64,000 bases of DNA from Hyphomicrobium sp. (GTDB lineage Bacteria; Pseudomonadota; Alphaproteobacteria; Rhizobiales; Hyphomicrobiaceae). The notes beneath the pieces were generated by a model. That model saw only the letters and a list, made by a program, of their open reading frames with translations, did not search any database and was not told where the DNA came from. The translations under genes and the position numbers were made by a program. The stretch is taken from NCBI GenBank assembly GCA_021732485.1, contig JAKFUV010000004.1, positions 1 through 64,000 on the forward strand, written 5' to 3'. Shown one piece after another: positions 17,191 to 26,400 of the stretch. Numbering within the stretch: the stretch's first letter is position 1; each line of letters begins with the position of its first letter.

Positions 17191-18159
17191 TTGAGCAAAG
17201 AGCCCCGCAACGACATGGGCAAAAAACCTTGGCGCGCGCGGGCCAGCCAAAATCCCAAGCCGAGCGGCTCCAGCGGCGATGAGCGCAGCCCTCCGCGCCA
17301 GCAGCGCCCCGCAGACGGTGGCCAACGCCCTGATGCCGCGCGCGCAAGGCCAGGCCCGGAGCGCAATCCAGGCCGCCATAAACCGCATCGGCACGAACGC
17401 AAAGATCGGGCACGCGAGCGCGCGCGCGACGCCGATGACGGTCCACTGCGCTTATTTGGCATTCACCCGGTGGAAGCAGCCTTGCGCAATCCAGCGCGCC
17501 ACATCACGCGTCTTTTCGCCACCGAAAACGCGGCGCGGCGCCTGACCGAGGCGCTCGGCACTTTGCGTGTGCCTGTTGAGGACACAACGCCCCGCGACCT
17601 CGATCGCATCCTTGGCGCCGAGGCCGTCCATCAAGGCGTTATGATTGAAACCGAGCCACTGCCCGAGCCCGACTTGCAGTCGCTGGCCGAGAACGCGGCT
17701 GGCCGTCCGCTGCTTGTTCTTGATCAGGTCACTGATCCCCACAATGTCGGCGCGATTTTGCGCTCGGCGGCGGTGTTCGGCGCGGCGGGTCTGGTCATGA
17801 CACGGCGGCACAGTCCTCCGCTCAATGGCGTCCTCGCGAAATCCGCGTCGGGAGCGCTTGAACTCGTGCCGATTGCGCTCGTCGGAAATCTCGCTGGTGC
17901 ACTGGCGGAACTCAAAGACGTCGGCTTTACGCTGATCGGCTTGGAGGGATCAGCGGAAGCTCGACTGGAGCAAGCGGATTGGTCACGGCCGACGGCGCTC
18001 GTCATGGGAGCGGAAGGCAAAGGTCTGCGCGAACTCACGCAGAAACTTTGCGACGTCCTCGCACGCATCACGACCGATGGACCCATCGCCAGTTTAAACG
18101 TTTCGAATGCCGCCGCCATCGCGCTGCACACCGCCGCGCTAGCGCGGATCAGGGTTTAG
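17191..18159 (+). CDS. rlmB: 23S rRNA (guanosine-2'-O)-methyltransferase RlmB, SpoU family
   Basis: 322 residues with a long basic, disordered N-terminal extension (about 90 residues), then the substrate-binding domain (LFGIHPVEAALRNP) and the SPOUT catalytic domain. SpoU motifs: motif 1 VLDQVTDPHNVGAILRSA, motif 2 LVMGAEGKGLRELT and motif 3 PIASLNVSNAAAIAL. RlmB methylates the ribose of a guanosine in the peptidyl-transferase region of 23S rRNA using SAM. The start is a TTG at 17191 with GAGG 6 bp upstream; an ATG at 17215 is the alternative, and both lie in the disordered tail. It is divergent from tRNA-Tyr, a common arrangement in this order. Confidence 0.95.
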   Translation: MSKEPRNDMGKKPWRARASQNPKPSGSSGDERSPPRQQRPADGGQRPDAARARPGPERNPGRHKPHRHERKDRARERARDADDGPLRLFGIHPVEAALRNPARHITRLFATENAARRLTEALGTLRVPVEDTTPRDLDRILGAEAVHQGVMIETEPLPEPDLQSLAENAAGRPLLVLDQVTDPHNVGAILRSAAVFGAAGLVMTRRHSPPLNGVLAKSASGALELVPIALVGNLAGALAELKDVGFTLIGLEGSAEARLEQADWSRPTALVMGAEGKGLRELTQKLCDVLARITTDGPIASLNVSNAAAIALHTAALARIRV

Positions 18160-18162
18160 CGT

Positions 18163-18199
18163 CGAAAACGAAAAGCCAGCGCGGCGAACCGCACTGGCA
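18163..18199 (-). terminator. Rho-independent terminator of the small exported-protein gene
   Basis: The stem GCCAG-C-GCGG / CCGC-A-CTGGC with a CGAA tetraloop (18175-18199) is followed on the minus strand by CTTTTCGTTTTC. It lies between the convergent stops of rlmB and the minus-strand gene at 18229, so it serves the latter and may act both ways. Confidence 0.7.
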
Positions 18200-18228
18200 C
18201 AGTCTCAATGATCGTGGCGCGACTTCAA

Positions 18229-18558
18229 TTATTCGCAGATCAGCGGTCGTTCACAGACGTACCGGCCGCCCCGACATACGGTGTCGCCCCAATTGTTTTC
18301 ATAGCAGCGTCGGCCCGCCCAGTGACATTCGCGTGGACCGCGATAGCAGGCATCGTCATCGTAGGATGAGTAATAGCGTGGGCCGTCATAGCGATCGGCG
18401 TGCGCTGCTGCACCGAGCACGCCAAGCCCGATAATGCCTGCAGCAATACCAAGCCCGATGCCGCGACCGTTGCCAGCCTGCGCCGATGGCGCGGAAACTA
18501 TGGAAACACTGAACACCATTGCTAGCGCCATCAGCGCGAGCACGAATTTTTTGATCAT
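18229..18558 (-). CDS. Small exported Cys-containing protein
   Basis: 109 residues starting MIKKFVLALMALAMVFSVS, a clear Sec signal peptide with a likely cleavage after APSAQA. Next comes a Gly/Ala-rich stretch that could be a short hydrophobic helix (GIGLGIAAGIIGLGVLGAAA). The C-terminus has a Tyr/Asp-rich part and six cysteines (from CYRGPRECHWAGRRCYE to the end), probably forming disulfides in the periplasm or outside the cell. The start at 18558 has a strong GGGAGA ribosome site; the longer upstream frame is noise. Such small secreted proteins are frequent in Hyphomicrobiales. Function is unknown. Confidence 0.85.
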   Translation of the reverse strand: MIKKFVLALMALAMVFSVSIVSAPSAQAGNGRGIGLGIAAGIIGLGVLGAAAHADRYDGPRYYSSYDDDACYRGPRECHWAGRRCYENNWGDTVCRGGRYVCERPLICE

Positions 18559-18748
18559 AGCCGTCTCCCATGCGTGCGTGGCCGCGCGCAGCAGCCAAAA
18601 GAAAAGCCGTCCGAAGGTCACAACATTCGTTGCCGAAATTCGGAAAGCGATACTTTCAAACACACCACATGAATGCGGCATGAACACGGTTTCATGTGCT
18701 CAGCCAGTCGCTTACCAGCGATGTCGCAAGGACTTTAACGAGTCGCGA

Positions 18749-19135
18749 TCACCAGTCGCCGCGACGATGGCCGCCGTAGTGGCGACGATGCCATTCGACA
18801 TGGCGATAGTTACGGACCGGTGCACCCCACGATCCATAATAGGGCGGCAATTGACCACGGAAACGCTTGACGCGGGGCGCCCCCCAATACTCCGAGTTGT
18901 AATAGGGATAATAGCCGCGTGGCTCATAACGGTAGGTATCGGGATCGGCGAAGCCGTGATCGGCATAGGCGTGACGATCGCGTCGGTCATAGCCTGAATG
19001 ACGCCCATCGCGTTCTGCGCCCCAGTTCGCGCGCTGGTCCGGGCGGTCCCATCCGAAGGCGGATACCGGTGCAGTTGCCGTAACGATGAGACCGATGGCC
19101 GTTGCAACCATCACCAGAACGCTTTTGATGCGCAT
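18749..19135 (-). CDS. Small exported Tyr/Arg-rich protein
   Basis: 128 residues with a signal peptide (MRIKSVLVMVATAIGLIVTA, cleavage near APVSA) and a mature part very rich in Tyr, Arg, Trp, Gly and His, including YWGAPRVKRFRGQLPPYYGS and a basic end WHRRHYGGHRRGDW. I recall similar uncharacterised proteins in Hyphomicrobiales. The mature chain has no catalytic motif; it looks like a cell-envelope structural or matrix protein. The start at 19135 is chosen because it begins the signal peptide. It is transcribed in the same direction as the 18229 gene but about 190 bp apart. Confidence 0.8.
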   Translation of the reverse strand: MRIKSVLVMVATAIGLIVTATAPVSAFGWDRPDQRANWGAERDGRHSGYDRRDRHAYADHGFADPDTYRYEPRGYYPYYNSEYWGAPRVKRFRGQLPPYYGSWGAPVRNYRHVEWHRRHYGGHRRGDW

Positions 19136-19501
19136 GGGGGGAAAAATCCTCTTTTGCCAAGTCGCGGCCAATACATTTAAGCAGCGAAGGTAGCGGGATT
19201 CGACAGTCCAGCAAAATAGCTAAGGTCGTGTGAACCATTGTGACGACGTTCCCGCCCCAGCCTAGTTTTGATTGTGCACTGTTGCGGCCATGCTGCGCGA
19301 GCATAAAATAAACGGCTGTCCCGGCTGAACGTTGTGGCCCGGCTGGTTAATCAACCGCTTACGAGATTAGCTCGCGCATCTCGAAGTTGCGATTCGCGGC
19401 TTGTGTTCCGCCGGGCATCGTCGAGGCAGGCTCGACGGCGGTTATGTCGGCTCGCCGTTGCCCGCGCGTTGCCTCTCAGCAAAAAAACTAGGACTCGTCT
19501 C

Positions 19502-21679
19502 GTGGCCCGGCGCAAGCATAGAGCGGAGGATGATCGTGACCGGATGGCGGCCGCGATCCGCCGCCTCGAAGCGTTGATCCTCGATCCAGGTCCTGGCAAC
19601 GCTGCGGCTGAGACGTCCGACCCGTCGCTGACAATGATCGTGCGTGCGCCCGGCACTGATCGCGGCCCGCGTGCCAACGATGCGGCGCGAGATGGCGGCG
19701 ACGCCTTGAAGCTCCACGTCGCGGCTGATGGTGACGTGACCAAAACCTCGACCGGCCAGTTGACCGACGACTGGGGCGTGGCACTCGCCAGATCCGTCAA
19801 AGCGCCGCCCGGCCGGCCAAAATCTGAGGCCCCCCTGTCGGCAGAGGAAGCCCCGCCAGCGCCGATCAATTCGCATCGCGCAGGAATGGCCGAACGCGAT
19901 TTCGAACATCACCCGCGAGGATTTTTTGGCCGGCTGCTCAACGCACTTCTCGGGGACGATCCCAGCGAAGCCAAGGATGCAATCGCCGCCAATTCCAGCG
20001 CGCTGAAAGCTGCGCTGATATTCAGCGCCGTTGCCAACATCCTGCAAATCGCCGGACCCTTTCTCATCGTGCTGATTTACGATGGCGTACTGATCAGCAA
20101 AAACGAAACGGCCCTGTTTGCCTTCGCTGGAATTGCCGTGGGCATTTTCGCGGTCGCCGGTTTGCTGGCAGCCATCCGATCTCGACTCATGATGCGTGTT
20201 GCGTTGGACGTCGACCTTCGGTTGAGCGGCCGCCTTTTCGACGCCGGCATTCGCCAGAGCGTAACAGGCTCGACGAACGCTTCGTCGCCCTTGTTCGATC
20301 TCGCCCGGCTGCGCGCATTCATTGCCGGACCTGCCCCGGTGATCGCTGTTGAACTGGCGACGGCACCGGCGGCACTGATCCTGATCGCGCTTGCTCATCC
20401 CATTCTGGGTGCCTTAGCGACCTTGATAACGGCGGTGGTTGCCCTCGTTGGCTGGTTGGCCGAGCGACGTCACCGGCGAGCTTGGCAAGCCGCTTGCGTT
20501 GTATCCACTGTGCGACGCGAGTTCGGGGTCAATTTACAGCGCCATGCCAGCACGATGTCGGCGTTGGGAATGGTCAGCGCCTTTCGCGAACGCTTTGTCG
20601 CGACCGCGTCGATCAGCGATGACGCCGACCTCGACGCAACCGATCGCGTCGACGGCGTTGCCAGTTTGCTGACTTTTCTGCGGACTTTGAGCGGTGTCGC
20701 CATACTCACTGCCGCTGCGGCGCTGGCGCTGCGCGGCGATATCAGCGGCGGCACGGTTATTGTTGCGGCACTGCTCATGGATCTCGTGATCGCACCCGTG
20801 TCACGCGCCGTCGGCGTTTGGCGGACCGTGGTTGCGGCAGCAGTAAGCTACGACGTGATTGAAGACGTTCTTGCAACCACACCGTCTGAAAAAATTCGCA
20901 CCGTATTGCCGCGCCCGAGCGGGCAATTGCACGTGCAAAACCTGCGCATCAATCGCCCAGGCACGCGAAGTTTTCTCCTCAACGGGATTAGCTTCTCGGC
21001 GCAGCCCGGCCAAATCATCGGCGTGGTCGGCCCGAGCGCGTCCGGCAAATCTAGTTTGGCCGGCGCGCTCGTCGGACTGCTCTCCCCATTCGGCGGTTCG
21101 GTGCTGCTCGATCATGCGCGGCTCGACCAATGGCGCCCCGATGGGCTCGGCCGACACGTTGGATATTTTTCGCCCGACGGCGACGTGATCGCTGGGACTA
21201 TTGCGCAGAACATTGCGCGCTTCCGATCCGACGCGAACGACGCAGCGATTGTAGACGCCGCAAAGCACGCGCTTGTCCACCAGGACATCCTCGCATTGCG
21301 CGATGGCTACCAAACTCTGATCGGGTTGAGGGGCACGCATTTGTCCAGCGGACAACGCCAGCGGATTGCGTTGGCGCGCGCACTTTTCGGTCAGCCACCT
21401 CTGGTGGTGCTCGACACGCCACCACTGTTGATTGATGCGTGTGGAACGTCCCATCTGCCGAGCGTTCTCGAAGGATTGCGCCGCCGGCGGCAGACCGTCA
21501 TCGTCATGAACGACGATTGGGCGACGTTGCAGACGACCGACCTCGTCATGGTTCTGGATGCCGGCGAGCAGCGGGCATTTGGTCCGCGTGATGATATTTT
21601 GGCGATGTTAAACCGAGGGCCCGCAACGGCTCACTCGGCGTTGGTGGTCGCCACAGCCGGCCATGATGGCGCAGGATGA
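19502..21679 (+). CDS. Type I secretion-like ABC transporter ATPase/permease with degenerate ATPase site
   Basis: About 725 residues (GTG start at 19502; a GTG at 19334 and an ATG at 19544 are alternatives). A ~130-residue hydrophilic N-terminal extension precedes a six-helix membrane domain and a nucleotide-binding domain of the PrtD/HlyB class. Walker A GPSASGKSS (510-518) and the signature LSSGQRQRIALARAL are intact. The Q-loop Gln is replaced (GYFSPDGD), the catalytic Glu after Walker B is Thr639 (LVVLDTP), and the H-loop His is replaced (VIVMNDDW). The stop overlaps the HlyD-type gene as ATGA, so the two form a secretion pair. ATP binding may persist while hydrolysis is doubtful. Export substrate is unknown; a nearby glycanase or glycan is possible. 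Confidence 0.88.
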   Translation: MARRKHRAEDDRDRMAAAIRRLEALILDPGPGNAAAETSDPSLTMIVRAPGTDRGPRANDAARDGGDALKLHVAADGDVTKTSTGQLTDDWGVALARSVKAPPGRPKSEAPLSAEEAPPAPINSHRAGMAERDFEHHPRGFFGRLLNALLGDDPSEAKDAIAANSSALKAALIFSAVANILQIAGPFLIVLIYDGVLISKNETALFAFAGIAVGIFAVAGLLAAIRSRLMMRVALDVDLRLSGRLFDAGIRQSVTGSTNASSPLFDLARLRAFIAGPAPVIAVELATAPAALILIALAHPILGALATLITAVVALVGWLAERRHRRAWQAACVVSTVRREFGVNLQRHASTMSALGMVSAFRERFVATASISDDADLDATDRVDGVASLLTFLRTLSGVAILTAAAALALRGDISGGTVIVAALLMDLVIAPVSRAVGVWRTVVAAAVSYDVIEDVLATTPSEKIRTVLPRPSGQLHVQNLRINRPGTRSFLLNGISFSAQPGQIIGVVGPSASGKSSLAGALVGLLSPFGGSVLLDHARLDQWRPDGLGRHVGYFSPDGDVIAGTIAQNIARFRSDANDAAIVDAAKHALVHQDILALRDGYQTLIGLRGTHLSSGQRQRIALARALFGQPPLVVLDTPPLLIDACGTSHLPSVLEGLRRRRQTVIVMNDDWATLQTTDLVMVLDAGEQRAFGPRDDILAMLNRGPATAHSALVVATAGHDGAG

Positions 21680-23001
21680 GCGCGGCAATCCAAAATCGCG
21701 TGCACGCATTGCCGTCGCCGCGCGATCGCGCATCAACGCTACGATATGTGCGAGTTGGATACGTCGCGATCGCGGCGCTGCTTGTGACGTGCGTCGCGGC
21801 AGCCCTCGCGGTGATGGTCCCGGCATTATCTGGCGCGCCCGGCACCGTCATCGCCATCGACGCAGCCCTGGTTGTTCATGTGCCCCATGGCGGTACGGTC
21901 GAGGCGCTTTGGATTGCCGGTGGTGATCACGTCGAAGCAGGACAAGGCATCGCCGAAATCGCTGATCTTGAGGCAATTGCCAAGCTGGCGGCGGCGTCGC
22001 GAGAGATCGTCCGGCTCAGCGTGACAGAAGCGCGCCTGATTGCCGAACGCGACGGCGCAGCGCAATTCTCTGCGCCATCGAGCATCGATCTCTCCGATCC
22101 GGCCAATCGTGTGTTTTTCGACGCACAAGTCTCCGAGTTCACCGCACGCCTGCACGTTGTGTCGGATCAAAAAACGGCGCTGTCGCTTCGCGCCTCCAGC
22201 CTGCAACGCGATGTCGATGCGGCGGCCGAGTTGCTGCAAATCCGCATCAAGGACCGCGACCGAAACGAACGCGATCTCTCCAACGTCCGGTCGGATTTCG
22301 GCAGAAGCGATTTTCAGCACGCGCAGATGGGCGAACTCGAGCGCGAGTCCGTTCGCGTCAGCACGCTCGTCGCGACGACCAAAAGCCAAATCTCAAAACT
22401 CAAGACAGAGCTCTCAAAAATCACGGCACAGATGGCTGAATTGACCGACACGGATCGCCGCCGCGCGATTGCCGAACTCGGCGACGTCCGAGGCCAACTT
22501 CGCGACGCCCGCGCGGCATTCGGTGCGTTGAGCGGCCTGCCGCAGAAAACGACAATGTTCGCGCCGGTCAGCGGCCGCATCATCGATCTTGGCCGGTTCA
22601 AGCGCGGCGAAACGGTTACGGCATCGACGATGTTGCTGCGGATCGTTCCCGACGACAGGACCATGATCGTTTCCGCGCCCTATGACCCATCGCTGATTGC
22701 CAAGGTCATGCACGGCGACCGTGCAATCGTGCGGTATTCACCGCATGCTACGCCATCCACCATTGAGGTCGAAGGGCGCGTTCGAGGCATTGATCCCGGC
22801 GATGCCTCGAGTCATGCGCCGGGCACCGGCGCGATCACCATCGATGTCGCCAATGACGCCCTGTTGAGGATTGATCCATCGTTGCACCCGGCGCCGGGCG
22901 CCACCGCTGAAGTGAGACTGCCGGCTGTTAAAACGATTCCGGCCCGCGAAGCACTAGGCCCGTTGGTGATGGTATTCGCACGCGCGCGCCAGACGCCCTG
23001 A
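21676..23001 (+). CDS. HlyD/PrtE-family membrane fusion protein
   Basis: 441 residues. One N-terminal membrane helix (VGYVAIAALLVTCVAAALAV, residues 28-47), a lipoyl/barrel-sandwich half (GGTVEALWIAGGDHVEAGQG), a long coiled-coil (about 90-280), the second barrel half (FAPVSGRIIDLGRFKRGETV) and a beta-barrel domain follow the HlyD order. It would link the inner-membrane ABC protein to an outer-membrane channel of the TolC type; no TolC gene is present in this window. Translation is coupled to the ABC gene by ATGA. Length and layout match PrtE/PrsE adaptors of type I secretion. Confidence 0.92.
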   Translation: MSAAIQNRVHALPSPRDRASTLRYVRVGYVAIAALLVTCVAAALAVMVPALSGAPGTVIAIDAALVVHVPHGGTVEALWIAGGDHVEAGQGIAEIADLEAIAKLAAASREIVRLSVTEARLIAERDGAAQFSAPSSIDLSDPANRVFFDAQVSEFTARLHVVSDQKTALSLRASSLQRDVDAAAELLQIRIKDRDRNERDLSNVRSDFGRSDFQHAQMGELERESVRVSTLVATTKSQISKLKTELSKITAQMAELTDTDRRRAIAELGDVRGQLRDARAAFGALSGLPQKTTMFAPVSGRIIDLGRFKRGETVTASTMLLRIVPDDRTMIVSAPYDPSLIAKVMHGDRAIVRYSPHATPSTIEVEGRVRGIDPGDASSHAPGTGAITIDVANDALLRIDPSLHPAPGATAEVRLPAVKTIPAREALGPLVMVFARARQTP

Positions 23002-23312
23002 TCAAGCGAGACCGCCCCACGCGATGATCCCGTCGCGGCGCTGATTGTAAGGAGGATGCGACCAGACAACGACGCGCGCCGCGCCTAGACCCTTTCCGAC
23101 TTAGCTTGAGCCAAGTCAGATAGCGCTGGTTGAGCCGGCCAGTTTTTGCGGCAGCGGACTTTTGGCCGCAGGAGTGGCGTCGAAGTCAGCGAAGCCAATT
23201 CCCGGCCAGGCGACCTCAGGACTGGTGATCGCGAACCAATCGAGCTATAAGCGGCGCCATCGCGAGACGTTGGCAACGACATGAAAGCCGTCGGCTCCCC
23301 TGCGCGCGACAC
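23002..23312. other. Intergenic region before tRNA-Thr
   Basis: About 310 bp between the HlyD-type gene and tRNA-Thr. I see no gene or convincing terminator; it presumably holds the tRNA promoter. Confidence 0.5.
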
Positions 23313-23387
23313 GCCGACTTAGCACAGTGGTAGTGCACCTGATTTGTAATCAGGGGGTCGTAGGTTCAAATCCTACAGTCGGCACCA
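23313..23387 (+). tRNA. tRNA-Thr (TGT)
   Basis: 75 nt including encoded CCA. The acceptor stem GCCGACT pairs with AGTCGGC. The anticodon stem CCTGA/TCAGG encloses loop TTTGTAA with anticodon TGT, and the T-arm is TAGGTTCAAATCCTA. A short T-run follows the CCA. Confidence 0.97.
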
Positions 23388-23517
23388 TTTTTCTTATGGC
23401 CCGCTGCCGCCCCGCATCGCGCGGGTTCCGGTGCGAGATCGCTCCTGTCTCCTGCACCAATGCCTTGGCCGCCGAACATGCCATCATCGAGCGCCGCCCT
23501 ATGCTTGCGCATTGCGC

Positions 23518-24645
23518 CTACGCAATCATGCCACAACAGTAATCGGCGAGCGAAAGGCAGGCCGTGAGACCCGGACTTTCAATACCGTACAGCGCGACCA
23601 TTCGAGGAATGCCGTGCTCGCGAGGTCCATGAATTTCGAAATCGCGCGCCGGCTCACCTGCTCTGGACGTCTTCGGACGTATTCCAACATACCCTTGCAC
23701 CAGTGATGAGGCGGAAACACCGGGCCAATACGTTCGTACGGCACGTTCAAATTCGGCCTGCCGCGCGCCGTCCTTATCGTCGAAGCCATAGTCAATGGTG
23801 TCGGTCCAGGCCACGTCCGGGCCAAAGCGCGCTCGGCCTTGCAGATCGAGTGTCACGTGGATGCCAAGCCCGCCGGCGACGGGAACGGGATAGACCAAAT
23901 GCTGAAATGGCGTGCGTCGCTGATACGTAAAATAGTGACCTTTGGCGAACTGAATGTCGGGCGCCACATATCCTGGCGCATGTGGCAGCACTGATCTCAG
24001 TTCGGCCATTCCCAAACCGGCGGCGACAATCACGTTACGTGCCGACACCTTCGCCGGCGTGCCAGACGTCAGAACATCGAGTTCAAAGTGGCTGTCGCGG
24101 TGCCATGTGATGGCAGTGACTGACGTTTTGAAGATGACCGTTCCGGCACTGGTGCTCAGGTGTCCCTCCAGCGATTGCACCAGCGCGTGACTGTCGATGA
24201 TGCCGGTCGAAGGTGAAAATAGCCCGCCGACGCATGCGACTTCAGGTTCGAGAGCGCAAACCTGAGCCGGCGAAAGGACTTGCAGATCATCGACGCCGTT
24301 GACTTTGGCTTTAGCGGCGATGTCTGCGAGCGCCGGCAGTTCCGAATGAGATGTTGCAACGATGAGTTTTCCGAGCCGCTTGACTGCGACGCCGTTCTCG
24401 TTCGCAAATTGATAAAGGCGAGACTTTCCGGCGACGCAGTGCAACGCCTTTAGCGAACCGGCGGGATAGTAAAGGCCGGCGTGAATGACTTCGCTCGATC
24501 GCGACGTGATTTCCTGGCCGCACCCGGAGTTGCGCTCGATCACGGCCGTGTTCTGGCCTGCCTTAGCGCAGGCCACCGCAATCGCCATCCCGATCACACC
24601 GCCGCCGATGACGATCGTTTCGATATCAGGCGCTCGTGAGGTCAT
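23518..24645 (-). CDS. FAD-dependent oxidoreductase (L-2-hydroxyglutarate oxidase/DAO family)
   Basis: 375 residues. The N-terminal dinucleotide-binding motif VIGGGVIGMAIAVACA and the ERNSGCGQEITSRSSEVIHA segment are characteristic of the D-amino-acid-oxidase (DAO) superfamily, closest to the LhgO-type L-2-hydroxyglutarate dehydrogenases (HAGLYYPAGSLKALHC). The C-terminal GYVGIRPK and LYGIESPGLTACLS segments are the usual FAD-contact region. It would oxidise a 2-hydroxy or amino acid with electron transfer to quinone or oxygen. The start at 24645 places the FAD motif at residue 11; upstream frame sequence looks non-coding. It stands alone, convergent with tRNA-Thr. Exact substrate is inferred. 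Confidence 0.85.
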   Translation of the reverse strand: MTSRAPDIETIVIGGGVIGMAIAVACAKAGQNTAVIERNSGCGQEITSRSSEVIHAGLYYPAGSLKALHCVAGKSRLYQFANENGVAVKRLGKLIVATSHSELPALADIAAKAKVNGVDDLQVLSPAQVCALEPEVACVGGLFSPSTGIIDSHALVQSLEGHLSTSAGTVIFKTSVTAITWHRDSHFELDVLTSGTPAKVSARNVIVAAGLGMAELRSVLPHAPGYVAPDIQFAKGHYFTYQRRTPFQHLVYPVPVAGGLGIHVTLDLQGRARFGPDVAWTDTIDYGFDDKDGARQAEFERAVRTYWPGVSASSLVQGYVGIRPKTSRAGEPARDFEIHGPREHGIPRMVALYGIESPGLTACLSLADYCCGMIA

Positions 24646-25605
24646 CGGGAATTGCCAGGGTGAGGCGAATGCTGCTTCGTCGTGTCGCTCGCGAGGGTGA
24701 GTGCAACGACGCGCCCAATCAAGAACCACTGTATCATCGGAACCCGCATTCCTGAAAAGCGAGCACTGAGGATTCGATGTCAGCACCGAGCGATCGGCTG
24801 CGACGCCCAGCGTCTTCATGCGGCCAACCGGGCCGTCGCGGACGTTTGGCCGCAGCGCTGATTTATGCGGCGGCCCGACGATATTGGATCAAACAGCCAG
24901 ACGAATTTTCAACCGGTCGGTGTGCATGCCGAACTCGGTCGTAAACACGCGGAAAGAGGCGCAGGGATGCCGGCTCGCGCGGCCAGACCTGTGCCCCCCG
25001 GGACGCTGTCCCGCGCTGCCAAATTTTTGGGCGGTGATGTTTTGCGTTCTAAGTCAAGTATCCAAAGCGGTAGCTCGAGATTGCGCGCTGCACGATCACC
25101 AGAGGCCTAACGAAACGACGCCCGCCGCCAAGTTGCGAAATCTACATAAAACTGTTGAATTTCATAACATTATAGAAATTTTTGTCGCTGTTTTTTCAGC
25201 CGTTACGTGGGACGCCGCGCAGGCCTTGCAAAGGTGATCGCTGCTCACGGCCGCTTCATATTGCAGTGCATGAAAACGGGACGTAATTGGGCCGAAATCG
25301 AGCCGCCTCCCGCGTCAGCCGCAGCGTATAGCCGAGCATGAACGTTACCCGCTAAGTGCATAATGAGCGGCGTTTTTTTAGCGTCTTGCGCTTTAGCGTC
25401 TGAACGGTGTTTTGGGGGGGTTCCGGCGACGATGCCACTCTTGCTGCAGAGCAACAACACGTCTCTGCGCGTTTTACATTTTCTGATACGAGCGATTGCG
25501 ACCGTGTCCCATTTGTAGTAGTTAAGCCGGGTAATCAATCGTTCGAGGCATTCGCGCTAGCGTTTTGGTACACCACGCCTAATTGGCGTAGAAATTGGTT
25601 CGTCG
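24646..25605. other. Long intergenic region upstream of the LuxR-type regulator
   Basis: About 960 bp, partly AT-rich (notably 25140-25200), with no protein-like frame on either strand. It separates the oxidoreductase from the exopolysaccharide regulator and is long enough to contain a complex promoter or a small RNA, but no specific element can be named. Confidence 0.45.
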
Positions 25606-26400
25606 ATGAGTAACTCCGCCCCCAATTTACTCAACGAGAATGCCAGCGACTTAGCGAGCAGGGCTCAGGCGGCTCGCGGTAAACCAACCGCCTCACTGAC
25701 GTCGGCGCCGCTCCCTGATGAGCGACCTTCAATACGCACCGCCCAGCAAGTGCGAACGGTCGTACTCATTCATCCATCCCGATTAGTGCGCGATTGCTTG
25801 AGTAAAGCACTCGTCGAAGGAATGAATTGCAGCGTAATCGCTATCGCGGACGTGGCTCAGGCGGTTGGCCGGTTTACACCGGAAGATGTGGCGCTATTCC
25901 TCATCTGCTTGCCCGACGGTTCGAAAACGTCCGACATGAAACACGTCGATGGGCTCATTTCCGAGATTGATCGACGGTCGCCCATCGTGGTCGTCGGCGA
26001 CAGTGAAGATCCCGATTTTGTCGTTAGCATCCTCTCAAAAGGCGTACCTGGGTATCTGCCTACCAGCCTGGATCTGTCAGTCGCCGTCCAGGTATTCGCT
26101 CTGGTCGGCGCGGGCGGTACGTATGCGCCAGCCAGTTGCCTCTTGAATGTCAAACGAACGGCAAGTTTTGACACTGAACCGGCGAGCGATCTGGATCTGT
26201 TGACCGCAAAACAGCTCGACGTTCTTGAATTCATGCGTAAGGGCAAGTCGAACAAGGCGATCGCGTACGACCTCAGCATGTGCGAGAGCACGGTGAAGGT
26301 TCACGTACGCAACATCATGAAAAAGCTGCACGCGCGAAATCGCACGCAAGTCGCATATATTGCCAATCAGATGTTGCAGGGCGCGTACAAGGGCGCGTGA
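25606..26400 (+). CDS. LuxR/NarL-type transcriptional regulator with pseudo-receiver domain
   Basis: 264 residues. A ~45-residue flexible N-terminus precedes a receiver-like domain (50-165), then a GerE/LuxR helix-turn-helix (about 197-258: LTAKQLDVLEFM, GKSNKAIAYDLSMCESTVK, VHVRNIMKKLHARNRTQ). The receiver is atypical: the acidic pair at the first strand is missing (VVLIHPSR) and the phosphorylatable Asp position is Leu99 (LFLICLPDG). It should therefore not work as a phospho-acceptor and may respond to another ligand. It lies immediately before the exopolysaccharide genes, in their orientation, and is the likely regulator of the locus (inference). CsgD/VpsT-type biofilm regulators are a functional parallel. 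Confidence 0.88.
   Translation: MSNSAPNLLNENASDLASRAQAARGKPTASLTSAPLPDERPSIRTAQQVRTVVLIHPSRLVRDCLSKALVEGMNCSVIAIADVAQAVGRFTPEDVALFLICLPDGSKTSDMKHVDGLISEIDRRSPIVVVGDSEDPDFVVSILSKGVPGYLPTSLDLSVAVQVFALVGAGGTYAPASCLLNVKRTASFDTEPASDLDLLTAKQLDVLEFMRKGKSNKAIAYDLSMCESTVKVHVRNIMKKLHARNRTQVAYIANQMLQGAYKGA

Noticed and set aside
19442..20398. 318-codon minus-strand frame opposite the ABC transporter gene
   Set aside because: It is antisense to a protein with clear ABC motifs, and its composition (Arg/Gln/Gly-rich) reflects the complementary codons.
20801..21454. 217-codon minus-strand frame opposite the ABC ATPase domain
   Set aside because: It is an antisense shadow of the nucleotide-binding domain.
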